64,000 nt of DNA from Archivesica marissinica. Lineage: Eukaryota > Mollusca > Bivalvia > Venerida > Vesicomyidae. Made by a program: the position numbers and the translations under genes. The stretch spans positions 32,681,792 to 32,745,791 of the forward strand of contig CM026401.1 of NCBI GenBank assembly GCA_014843695.1, in the 5' to 3' direction. Below, one piece after another: positions 1 to 9,946 of this stretch (its first letter is position 1; every line of letters begins with the position of its first letter). The notes under the pieces are model-generated. The model worked only from the letters and a program-made list of their open reading frames with translations, made no database searches and was not told where the DNA came from.

Positions 1-1743
1 ATCGCCATCATCACTATTCACGTCTTCGTCTAACATTTCCTGGTCGCTCTCTGTTTTCTTTTCCTCATCTAATTTCTTATTGATTGCTTGTAAAACCCAA
101 CCCCACCTATCTTCTGCTAATTCGCGTACTCGTTCTGCTATGCTCTGCATTCCCACGACCATACGCTGGACCAACTTGTCTTGATCAGCCTCCACGATGC
201 AAATTGGCTCTGTGTGCGCATCGACATTACTACAAATCGAAACGCTTATGGGCACATGCTTTTGTGTCCACTGCAGCATCTCGGTAGGACGCTCATTCAC
301 TGTATGCAACATAGCCTCGAAATCGTAGCAGATGAACCACGGGAATGTACGCTGGTCATCCGACACATTGGTGTCAAAATGGCTCAGTTTGTCGAATACT
401 GATTCTTGAGGTTGGTGAAATCCCCCCGGGTACACATACACGGTCTGGTTGATACACACACGTTGATGTCTATGCAGGTTTCCCGCATGATCAAAATGAC
501 GATCGCATGTCTTACATTGGTACTTTTGGGCGTACACGGAGAAATCCTTAATATAAGACAGATGGTTCTCGTACATATTAATGTACATTGTAGTCTCCTG
601 ATGTCCTCTGGATTTGTATACAGATCTTGCAAAGCCGTCTTCCTGTAAGCTATATACTTCCAGGTTGACCTTGAACAGCTGTTCGAAGTCAGGAAAATCC
701 TCAAAGCTCAACAATCCGTTAAAACCTGAGTGTTCTTTGTTCCATTGCTGATAATATTCTTTTGTAGGACATTCGAGGCAGCGTACGACATGACCGCGGT
801 GTAGAGCGAGACAACGAAATGCACACAGATTATCTTTATATAGTTTTCCATTATGTTGATTTTTGACCAATGGATAAATGCTGTCTTTCTTCAGTAAGTA
901 GTCTGGAAGCTGACCGGAGCCGACCGGATAATATGTGTTGTATACCGTGAAGTGTACATTTGTGACTAACACCGGAAGCCATTTAGTATTGGGTCTGCTG
1001 CGTAGCAGCTCTGTCATAATATCCATTCGGTTCAGACGAATTCGAAGACGGTTCAAATCGGAGCGTTTAGACACATACAATAAGCGCTGGAAAATACCGC
1101 TGTTATTATACGGTACAAAATATCGGTATTGGTCAGTTTCTCGGTTTTGAAGAATAACCCCAAACACTAAATTCAGTCGAAAAGCGCGTTGTTCTCGTTC
1201 ATAAATTTCCTCAGCATACTCCATCAGTTGATTAATATTGACGTGATTATCCAAAGGGAAGTTGTAGACTGATTGGATTGGTCCTGTTCGATGCTGTTCT
1301 AGAATAAGTGGCATATTGGATTCATACACTTCACGCAACCCACCGGTCGCACCCTCTCTATCCCACGGGGCTGTGTCTTTTCCCCAGGGCAGACGTTGTA
1401 AAGCCCCGCCTGATTGGTTGTAGTGATGTCTAATACCGTGCAGATACAGATCACGGCGATTGTCGAAAACGTCAGTACACCGCCGACATCTATAGGTTGA
1501 GAGCCCCACAACCGGCATTGCGTCTGTAGTTGTTGTCGTTCTCTTATGACTCTTCATAGTCGTTATTTTCTTTACTGGTTTATCGTGCCATTCTAAATGT
1601 CGTCTAAGACCGTATGATGAAGCACAATGCTTCCTGCATTTTGGACAAATGTTGTCGGTATATTTCCCACTCGTGATGACGCTTGTCATTTGCGTACTTG
1701 AATGATTTGGAACATGGAAATGTTTGATTACGGTGATCAGCCT
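1..1743 (-). CDS. Zinc-finger protein, probable N-terminal part of a family-B DNA polymerase of a large DNA element (partial)
   Basis: An uninterrupted minus-strand frame of 581 codons that runs off the left edge, so neither the stop nor most of the protein is seen. Visible C2H2 fingers: one starting ICPKC (about 1647-1582), one starting YRCRRC (about 1494-1423), and a C2HC-like finger starting YQCKTC (about 520-452). A long region without recognised motif lies between the last two (about 1420-525). At about 340-310 the string FPWFICYDFEAM has the D-x-E of exonuclease motif I of family-B polymerases, followed by a WTQKHVPISVSICSN stretch. From memory of the family, this order (fingers, long N-terminal region, Exo I) occurs in multi-copy invertebrate proteins with a protein-primed PolB core, as in Polinton-like elements. 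The polymerase core itself is off-window, so the assignment is inference. GC content is clearly higher than in the 61-64 kb block. The frame has no stops, suggesting a young or constrained copy. Confidence 0.62.
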
Positions 1744-1830
1744 TTATATGTTGGACCAGCGACTTTTTGTAAGTGTAGCTCTTCTGACATTCGTCACACT
1801 GATAGATACTGGAAGTGTCTGCACATTTTT
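1650..1830 (-). pseudogene. Upstream C2H2 zinc-finger segment, frameshifted relative to the main frame
   Basis: In another minus-strand frame, a complete C2H2 finger (starting YQCDEC, ending KADH, about 1802-1735) is followed by a damaged one (FPCSKSFKYAND) with only one cysteine of its pair. The frame then ends, while the next finger (ICPKC) continues in the main frame of the 1-1743 gene. A small indel near 1655-1670 therefore separates them, either real damage, an intron, or an assembly error. A stop lies just upstream of about 1830, so a further 5' exon or start was not found. Confidence 0.5.
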
Positions 1831-2395
1831 ATATATCCTGAAACGAGGCCAAGGCAACAGTAAGACCACTACTACTACTCTGGATCAACTTTACACACAT
1901 TCATATATATCAGCATATATGTATGTTATGGTAATATTAGACAGAGACATATGTTGATTATTGATGAAATTAACGTGCTATGTATATTGAATAATTTGGG
2001 CGCAAAATAATAACATAATTACCACTTCATGTAGTCTTCCTTGAGGTTCTTCAGTTCGCATGGTTGACCCTTGCTCTTCATTCTCCTATAAACATAAATA
2101 AGCATGGCTTGTATTGTTTAATAATTGCTGATGTCTGTTTGCTAATAAATTCTATAACAAGTAATATATACAGGCAGACAGACAAACAGACATAGACAGT
2201 GTATATGATTGGTGCTAACCCGATGTTCCATTGCTCTAGTGAATAGTATTAGTTCATAAAACATACAGTTAGTGAATACATGTATACATATATTGTAGCT
2301 TAATGTGACATATAGAAACCTAGTATTATGTACATGTATTACATGTATCATGTTATGTGTATGTTCGATATTAAACTCTACATACACGTCCGTCT
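1831..2395. other. Non-coding stretch, nothing recognised
   Basis: AT-rich sequence between the zinc-finger gene and the 20-bp satellite. I see no supported gene, RNA or transposon end. Confidence 0.4.
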
Positions 2396-3455
2396 CTATC
2401 TTGAGAAGCATTTCACTATCTTGAGAAACACTTCACTATCTTGAAAAACACTTCTCTATCTTGAGAATCACTTATCTATCTTGAGAAACACTCTCTTGAG
2501 AAACACTTCTCTATCTTGAGAAACACTTCACTATCTTGATAAACACTATCTTGAGAAACACTTCACTATCTTGAAAAACACTTCTCTATCTTGAGAAACA
2601 CTTCTCTATCTTGAGAAACACGTCTCTATCTTGAGAAACACTTCTCTATCTTGAGAAACACTTCTCTATCTTGAGAAACATTTCTATATCTTGAGAAACA
2701 CTTCTCCATCTTGAGAAGCATTTCACTATCTTGAGAAACACTTCACTATCTTGAGAAACACTTCTCTATCTTGAGAATCACTTATCTATCTTGAGAAACA
2801 CTCTCTTGACAAACACTTCACTATCTTGATAAACACTATCTTGAGAAACACTTCACTATCTTGAGAAACACTTCACTATCTTGAAAAACACTTCTCTATC
2901 TTGAGAATCACTTATCTATCTTGAGAAACACTCTCTTGAGAAACACTTCTCTATCTTGAGAAACACTTCACTATCTTGATAAACACTATCTTGAGAAACA
3001 CTTCACTATCTTGAGAAACACTTCTCTATCTTGAGAAACACTTGAGAAATACTTCTCTATCTTGAAAAACACTTCTCTATCTTGAGAAACACTTTTCTAT
3101 CTTGAGAACCACTTCTCTATCTTGAGAAACACCTCTCTATCTTGAGAAACACTTCTCTATCTTGAGAAACATTTCTATATCTTGAGAAACACTTCTCTAT
3201 CTTGAGAACCATTTCACTATCTTGAGAAACACTTCACTATCTTGAGAATCACTTATCTATCTTGAGAAACACTTCTCTATCTTGAGAAACACTTCACTAT
3301 CTTGAGAAACACTTCACTATCTTGATAAACACTATCTTGAGAAACACTTCACTATCTTGAGAAACACTTCACTATCTTGATAAACACTATCTTGAGAAAC
3401 ACTTCTATATCTTGAGAAACACTTCACTATCTTGAGAAACACTTCTCTATCTTAA
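2396..3455. repeat. 20-bp satellite, unit like CTATCTTGAGAAACACTTCT
   Basis: About 50 head-to-tail copies of a 20-bp unit with point variants and some shortened copies of about 12 bp (CTCTTGAGAAACA). Blocks of the same variants recur, for example the run with TTATCTATC near 2465, 2785 and 2910, showing that multi-unit segments were duplicated together. Confidence 0.95.
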
Positions 3456-3469
3456 TATTTGTGTTGTGT

Positions 3470-3625
3470 ACCCCTCTGAGTAGCATTACAGACACGGACG
3501 AACACCCGGCTAGAACCACCGACCTTCCGCAAGCAATCACGATTACTTCCTCACATGATAGAATTCGACACCCCAAGTGGATTCGGGCCTACAGCAGTGG
3601 TTTGAATTAATTACAACCGTAACCA
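3470..3625 (-). repeat. tRNA-SINE fragment (minus)
   Basis: Contains the reverse of the FATAG/CATGTGAGAA-type body shared with the SINE at 4730-4995 and an accession of terms typical of mollusc SINE tails. No intact pol III boxes are visible. Confidence 0.35.
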
Positions 3626-3825
3626 CTCGGCCTATTTAAAAATCAATAATTTGAAAATAAAAAACCAGCCCCACCACAACGCCTTTTGTATTAAATTAGC
3701 CAAACGACATGCTTAGAAATAGAAAGTTACTTAAATTTAAGCTTTTAGTCAGATATAACGTGTTAGTTATAGTTATTAAGCATCTATTGTTATTCGTATT
3801 TGATTAGGTAAACTCTATTATAAAG

Positions 3826-4032
3826 CTTGTGTGTTTTACGCTTATTTATCTTCGCTATCGGTTGCCCATATGAGCGACGCCTCCTGAAGAGATTAGTCAT
3901 TTTAGATTTTTGGAGGATAGTGCAATGATACAGATTAAACCACTGTTAATTGTATTAGTCAGACAGGGGATCGAACCTGCGATCCCTGGATTACTAGTCC
4001 CAACGTGTTAACCACTCGACTACAGATCCGTC
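3826..4032 (-). repeat. tRNA-derived SINE, bivalve MESC-like family (minus)
   Basis: Reverse of the 58081-58363 SINE: tRNA-like head at 3960-4031 (B box GGTTCGATCCCCTGTCTGA in reverse), then a body ending in the shared tail with GAGGCGTCGCTCATATGGGC and an ACGTTTATTT-like 3' end. It shares head and tail with the copies at 8832-8905, 18340-18590 and 58081-58363. Confidence 0.7.
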
Positions 4033-4729
4033 TGTAATACAAAGCTTATCATGGCTGTTTATATTAGAGAAGTATACGTTGTTATTTATTTTCAGACAAC
4101 CAGAGGGAACACGTTTCGGAAGACTGTGACGATCTTCCTGCTGCAGATACGACGATTGGTCGACACAGTTTACAAACATTTCTTGCAGAGATATGAGATG
4201 TGGCTCGAAATGCAGAGGCTAATCAAGCTCGGGTTGATGCTGTATATAGAAGCGATGTGTAGAAATTCAAGAATGAAATTGTTCTAAAAGCATCCAAGAT
4301 TACGCGACTAGTTGACAGTAATTATGTGCAAAATACAGCTGCAGTACCCATCACACTTGGCCGATGGCTCATGAAGGGAGAAGAGAATTTAAACTAAAAT
4401 CGAGTTGTTCACGTTTTTAAATATTTTGATTCTCTAATATACCATTTGAACAACTTGTGGATTTGTTGGTCTCGCCATGATGAAAGTCTGTAGGGGGAGA
4501 ACAACCAAGTCGGCGTCGGCATGTTCAGACATGTGTCTTTATGGAATTGAGATGTATATCCTTGCATGAAGAAATTATCATCATGTTTTGCTTATATCTA
4601 ATCCGCATCCCATATCTTCATCAATTTGGCGGCCATCTTGAAACATATTTTCGGTCTCTTCACTTGAACAGCATGGTCATTTACATGTGAAGTATTGGGG
4701 ACAACTAGTACAAATAATGTTGGGTGCCT
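4033..4729. other. Intergenic, with a possible decayed exon at 4094-4397 (plus)
   Basis: After a plausible splice acceptor (TTATTTATTTTCAG at about 4080-4093) one plus-strand frame is open to about 4397 except for two stops. It is protein-like in composition but I recognise no domain, and two stops argue against a working exon. The remainder to 4729 shows nothing. Confidence 0.2.
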
Positions 4730-4995
4730 CTGTTGTCGAGTGTTTAAGGTTGTTAACTTCAATTCACTTGCTCCTCACTGATGTAGTTTCAAATCCCATT
4801 GAGGGCGTAGCATTCTTTCATGTGAGAAAGCTATCCAGCTGGATTGTGGAAGGTCAGTGGTTCTAGCCAGGTACCCATCCGCGCCTTAAATACTGCTCGG
4901 AGAGGGTTTTCCTCGTCCAATAATAGTTGGAGAGTCGCCATATGACCTAGGCTGTTGGTGCATCTTTGAACCCCAAAAATCAAACAAACAAATAC
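4730..4995 (+). repeat. tRNA-derived SINE, second family
   Basis: A-box-like TGTCGAGTGTTTAAGGTTG and B-box-like GTTTCAAATCCCA about 45 bp apart, then a body, ending in AAATCAAACAAACAAA. A related reversed fragment lies at 3470-3625. Confidence 0.5.
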
Positions 4996-5699
4996 AGTTG
5001 GTAAAATAATTATGATCCGATATTCAAAATGGCTGCCATGGTGAATATCTTGAAAATCAGGTCAATTGTTGATAAAACTTGATGTGAAGCATCAGAACAT
5101 CTAGTAATTAAATAGTGATTCTGATCCGATATTCAAATGATACATGGGGCAATCTTTTAATTTTAGTTTAGTGTTTACTATCAACCTAAATCAAGTGCGT
5201 GTTTTGATGAAACCTAGTGTAGCGTACCGGTGTCATATAGAATATTGACCCGCCAAAATAATGACCCGCGGGTCATTATTCTATAGGAAAAAGCCTACAA
5301 AAACAATGTTATCAATTTTATTAATAATTGCATAAGCTATAAAATTAACAATTATCAATAAAATTATAATGAATTTATGTATGAAAAGACATACACTCAA
5401 CTTAATTGGTATTTGAAACCATGCAGCTCAAAATAAATACCATTCTTATCATATTCATGCATGTTCTCTTAAACTTTCCAGAAAATGTGTACACCTATAT
5501 ACATGTAATATGCTGTTATCGCCATAATAAAGCAATAAAACCTTATTGTTGGAGCACTGCAATCAACTGTGACACTTCCTGTGTTACATGTTTAACATCA
5601 TTCATAATACATAATATTTTATTATTGTATGAGCAAGGACAGATAACATTATGTTTTATAACGTGTGCCTCCCAGTGCAAGAAACTGTTCCATGCATAG

Positions 5700-6310
5700 A
5701 ATATGACCGACCCCCTTAGTGTAGATTATCTGATTGAGGGTAGGTCACTTTTGCATGCCATAGAATAATGACCCCCCTATGTTTACACAGTAAGAGTGAG
5801 AGGGGTCACTTTTCCATGCCGTAGAATAATGACCCCTGTATGTAAACTATATGGGTGAGGTGTGGGGGAGGGTCACTTTTCCATGCCATAGAATAATGAC
5901 CCCTCAGTATGTAAACTATACGAGTGAGGGGGGTCACTTTTCTATGCCATAGAATAAATACCCTTCAGTATATTAACTATATGAGTGAGTGGGTCACTTT
6001 TCCATGCCATAGAATAATGACCCCCTGTATATTAACTATATGAGTGAGGTGGGTCACTTTTCCATGCCATAGAATAATGACCCCCTGTATATTAACTATA
6101 TGAGTGAGGGGGGGTCACTTTTCCATGCCATAGAATAATGACCCCCTGTATGTTAACTATATGAGTGGGGGGTCACTTTTCCATGCCATAGAATAATGAA
6201 CCCCCAGTATGTAAACTATATGAGTGAGGAAGGGGTCCCTTTTTCATGCCATAGAATAATGACCCCCCCTGTATATTAACTATATGAGTGAGGGGGGTCA
6301 CTTTTCCATA
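5700..6310. repeat. 60-bp tandem repeat, left foldback arm
   Basis: About 10 units of 60 bp containing CCATGCCATAGAATAATGA and an ACTATATGAGTGAGG segment. The same unit recurs in reverse orientation at 7225-8160. Confidence 0.9.
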
Positions 6311-6500
6311 CCATATCGATAAGCCAGTAAAGCGGGATGGATGAAGTCGTCTCAATTATTTTGCTCATCATTGGTATAGTTTACCAATGTATGGACAAGT
6401 GTTTGATTAAACATTTCTGTTAAACCATTTGTTTGGGGATGATATGCACTTGTCCTGCGATGGTCGAGCAGATTTCGTCATTGAGTTTATTGCAAAACTA
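6311..6500 (-). pseudogene. Gypsy-type (LTR retrotransposon) integrase fragment
   Basis: The single-copy DNA at the centre of the foldback element encodes, on the minus strand, a short integrase piece. It shows the conserved AYHPQTNGLTE string, where the glutamate matches the third residue of the DDE triad, followed by FNQTL and, after an in-frame TGA where a tryptophan codon is usual, a PALLAYRY string. Upstream, an EFCNKLND string lies in another frame, so there is also a frameshift. The flanks are foldback repeats and no LTRs are visible. It is a captured, non-functional scrap. Confidence 0.75.
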
Positions 6501-6504
6501 TTCT

Positions 6505-7224
6505 ATGATATAGATAGTGACCCACTCCCACTCATGTACTCTACACATATGGGGGTGATTATCCTATGATATGGATAGTGACCCCCTCCCACTCATATAA
6601 TCTACACATATGGGGTGATTATCCTATGATATGGATAGTGACCCCCTCCCACTCATATAATATACACATATGGGGGTGATTATCCTGTGATATGGATAGT
6701 GACCCCCTCCCACTCATATAATCTACACATATGGGGGTGATTATCCTATGATATGGATAGTGACACCCTCCCACTCATATAATCTACACATATGGGGGTG
6801 ATTATCCTATGATATGGATAGTGACACCCTCCCACTCATATAATCTACACATATGGGGTGATTATTCTATGATATGGATAGTGACCCCCTCCCACTCATA
6901 ATCTACACATATGGGGGTGATTATTCTATGATATGGATAGTGACACACTCCCACTCTTATAATCTACACATATGGGGGTGATTATTCTGTGATATGGATA
7001 GTGACACCCTCCCACTCGTATAATCTACAAATATGGGGGTGATTATTCTGTGATATGGATAGTGAGACCCTCCCACTCATATAATCTACACATATGGGGG
7101 TGATTATTCTAGGATATGGATAGTGACCCCCTCCCACTCATATAATCTACACATATGGGGGTGATTATTCTATGATATGGATAGTGACCCCCTCCCACTC
7201 ATATAATCTACACATATGGGGGTG
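6505..7224. repeat. 61-bp tandem repeat, foldback centre
   Basis: About 12 units with GATATGGATAGTGACCCCCT and ATCTACACATATGGGGGTG. It is a diverged relative of the arm repeats and has the same orientation as the right arm. Confidence 0.9.
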
Positions 7225-8160
7225 ATTATTCTATGGCATGGAAAAGTGACCCGCCATCAGTCGTACTGTGTAAACATAGGGGGGGTCATTATTTTATGGC
7301 ATGGAAAAGTGACCCACTCACTCATATAGTTTACATACAGGGGGTCATTATTCTATGGCATGGAAAAGTGACCCCCCCCTTCACTTGTACAGTTTAGACA
7401 TAGGGGGGTCAGTATTCTATGGCATGGAAAATGCCCCCCCCCCCACTTGTACAGTGTAAACATAGGGGGGTCATTATTCTATGGCATCGAAAAGTGATCC
7501 CCTCACTCATAGTTTACACACAGGGGGGTCATTATTCTATAGCATGGAAAAGTGACACCCCTCACTCGTATAGTTTACATACAGAGGGGTCATTATTCTA
7601 TGGCATGGAAAAGTGACCCCACCTCACTCATATAGTTAATATACAGGGGATTCATTATTTTATGGCATGGAAAAGTGAACACCCCCTCACTCATATAGTT
7701 TACATACTGGGGATTCATTATTCTATGGCATGGAAAAGTGACCCCTCCCCTCACTCATATAGTTTACATAATTATAAGGGGGGACATTATTCTATGGCAT
7801 GGAAGTTCGACCTGCCTTCACTCGGATAATCTACATATGGGGGGGGGACATTATTCTATGGCATGGAAGTTTGACCTGCCTTCACTCGGATAATCTACAA
7901 ATGGGGGGGGGACATTATTCTATGGCATGGAAGTTCGACCTGCCTTCACTCAGATAATCTACATATGGGGCGGGGGACAATATTCTGTGGCATGGAAGTT
8001 CGACCTGCCTTCACTCAGATAATCTACATATGGGGGGAACATTATTCTGTGGAATGGAAGTTCGACCTGCCTTCACTCAGATAATCTACATATACATCAT
8101 TATTCTAAGGCATGCAAAAGTGACCTACCCTCAATCAGATAATCTACATTTTGGGAGTCA
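7225..8160. repeat. 60-bp tandem repeat, right foldback arm
   Basis: About 15 units with TCATTATTCTATGGCATGGA, the reverse of the 5700-6310 unit. Units from about 7800 on form a sub-family with GAAGTTCGACCTGCCTTCAC. Confidence 0.9.
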
Positions 8161-8280
8161 TATTCTACATGTATGCATGGAACAGTTTCTTGCACTGAAT
8201 AAATACATAGGGAGGCACACGCTATAAAATGTAATGTTGTCTGTCCTTGCTCATGTATACAATATTAAAATATTACTTAA

Positions 8281-8515
8281 CCCATTCAACACTAAGTAAC
8301 TGACATGGACTGGTCCATGATATTTTTAGACCAATAAATTAATAACAAAATTACATTTGGATCAGTTCATTTATCAAAATGGGTAATTTATTTCTAAAAA
8401 TAGTTATATTACTTGAAAAAAGTGCAGATCCTGATGAGACGGCTCGTCACGAGCCGGCTCATCTGGATCTACACTTTTTTGTAAGCCAATTTAGAGGTCT
8501 GTGGTGTTGAAAGGG
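8281..8515. mobile_element. piggyBac-type MITE nested in the foldback element
   Basis: A 235-bp segment bounded by TTAA on both sides (8277-8280 and 8516-8519). Its ends are inverted repeats CCCATTCAACAC and GTGTTGAAAGGG. TTAA target duplication and CCC-starting ends are the hallmark of piggyBac. It has no coding capacity. An internal near-perfect hairpin (about 8419-8478, arms CAGATCC...GGATCT around GAGCCGGCTC) is present. Confidence 0.75.
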
Positions 8516-8831
8516 TTAATATGAATTATATAAAACATGCAACCAGTGTATTGGGGACACAGGAAGTTTCACTGTTGGTTGCAGTTCCCTAAAAATAAGG
8601 TTTATTGCTTTTCACACATGTGGCAAAGAAGATAAGGCTTAATATGATCCACAATAGTCAGAATTACAATTGTTAACAACATATTACATAATTGTGCACA
8701 TTTTCTGGAAAGATTAAGAGAATATGAATAAACATGATAAGAATAGTTTGCTATAATAAGTGGATAACATATTAATTAAATTTGTTAAAGAAATATGCAT
8801 CAATTTCTGCTGTAGAAGCATCCATAGTGTG

Positions 8832-8905
8832 AGTGTGTTTACGTTTATTTATCGTCGCTACCAGTTGCCCATATGAGCGACGCCTCCTGATGAGATTATT
8901 CTGAT
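8832..8905 (-). repeat. SINE 3' tail fragment (minus)
   Basis: Matches the tail of the 3826-4032 SINE (TGCCCATATGAGCGACGCCT). The tRNA head is absent and the fragment joins foldback repeat sequence. Confidence 0.65.
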
Positions 8906-9317
8906 GACCCTCTCTCTCATATAGTCTACACATAGAGGGGTAATTATTATATGGCATCGATGTTCAGTGTATACACATTGCTCTTATTTGTTTTATGTTT
9001 GTCTGTGTAAATCGTATGCATATGCATTATGTGAACCTCCTAGTTATACAGCACCCACCACCTCATTATCATCTTTAGAAATTAATAAGAGACAAATTAT
9101 CTGCATAATATTTTTTCAGTCAATATATTTATATTATTCTGTACATCGTTGAATCAAAATATATGTTGTTAGGCCTTATACAGTGCTAATTAACATTTAA
9201 TTATAATAAATTCAATATTTTCCCACTCTATATATTGCTATTTTTCCATATTTCTATGGCTGAATAATGACCCGCGGGTCATTATTTTGAGGGGGTCAAT
9301 ATTCTATATGACACCGG

Positions 9318-9946
9318 GACAACTGGTTGGTAAAAATAGGGACAATCTTGAAAATATATTTTCGACTGTCCCTCCTGTACCGTTTTGTCAATTTTCATGA
9401 AACATGCATGGTATGAGAAATCCGGTGTCATATAGAATATTGACCCGCGGGTCACCCAGTAGATAAATACAATTCTAAATTACTTCCGAATCGATATTCA
9501 AAATGGCTGCCATTGTGGCGTAGCCTACTTGATAATCTAGATTTGACTTCTCATATTGAACCTTTGTTTGTTCGTTTCTGGTGGATGGCCACTCATCTGC
9601 CCAACTGAACTATTGTGCCACCAGTGATCTTGGAACTGCCGCAGTCAAAAATAAATAATTCTGTATGTATTGCTGAGTGGTTAGCTTTGTTGACCGACAA
9701 TCATTTATACCCAGCTTCTATGTTTTGAGCCCAATATCGGTCAAATTCTGTCAATTCCATGCTGGATTCCAGTACGACAGTGGTTGTACTAAGACATGGC
9801 TTACGACATACTCATGGTCATCAGTCTATCTGATATAATGCTAAAAAATGAGATGTTATGGTTTCTGTTGCCACATGTATATATACCTGAAAATAAAATA
9901 ATTTTATTATAATTTCTATATATATTGTTCTCCTTTATATTTGCAG
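9318..9946. other. Spacer with a solo foldback terminus and a possible SINE head
   Basis: At 9422-9454 a lone copy of the foldback terminus with its GACCCGCGGGTC palindrome is present without a partner. At about 9660-9740 weak A- and B-box-like strings suggest a degenerate tRNA-SINE. Nothing else is seen. Confidence 0.4.

Larger units (their letters stand above)
5227..9317. mobile_element. Large foldback element with tandem-repeat inverted arms
   Basis: Both ends carry CCGGTGTCATATAGAATATT as an inverted repeat (left end at 5227, right end at about 9317), followed inwards by the palindrome GACCCGCGGGTC. Inward of that the arms remain inverted copies: the left arm (about 5227-6310) matches the reverse of the right arm (about 7222-9317), for example CAGTGCAAGAAACTGTTCC at about 5670 against GGAACAGTTTCTTGCACTG at about 8180. 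The right arm is longer because a MITE (8281-8515) and a SINE tail (8832-8905) are inserted. The central part holds a gypsy integrase scrap (6311-6500) and a third repeat array. No transposase is encoded, so it would depend on another element. No clear target duplication was found. Confidence 0.75.

Noticed and set aside
2396..3455. CRISPR-like regular array
   Set aside because: Units are contiguous with no unique spacers, and no cas genes exist in this eukaryotic DNA. The same holds for the arrays at 33655-33900 and 60522-61158.
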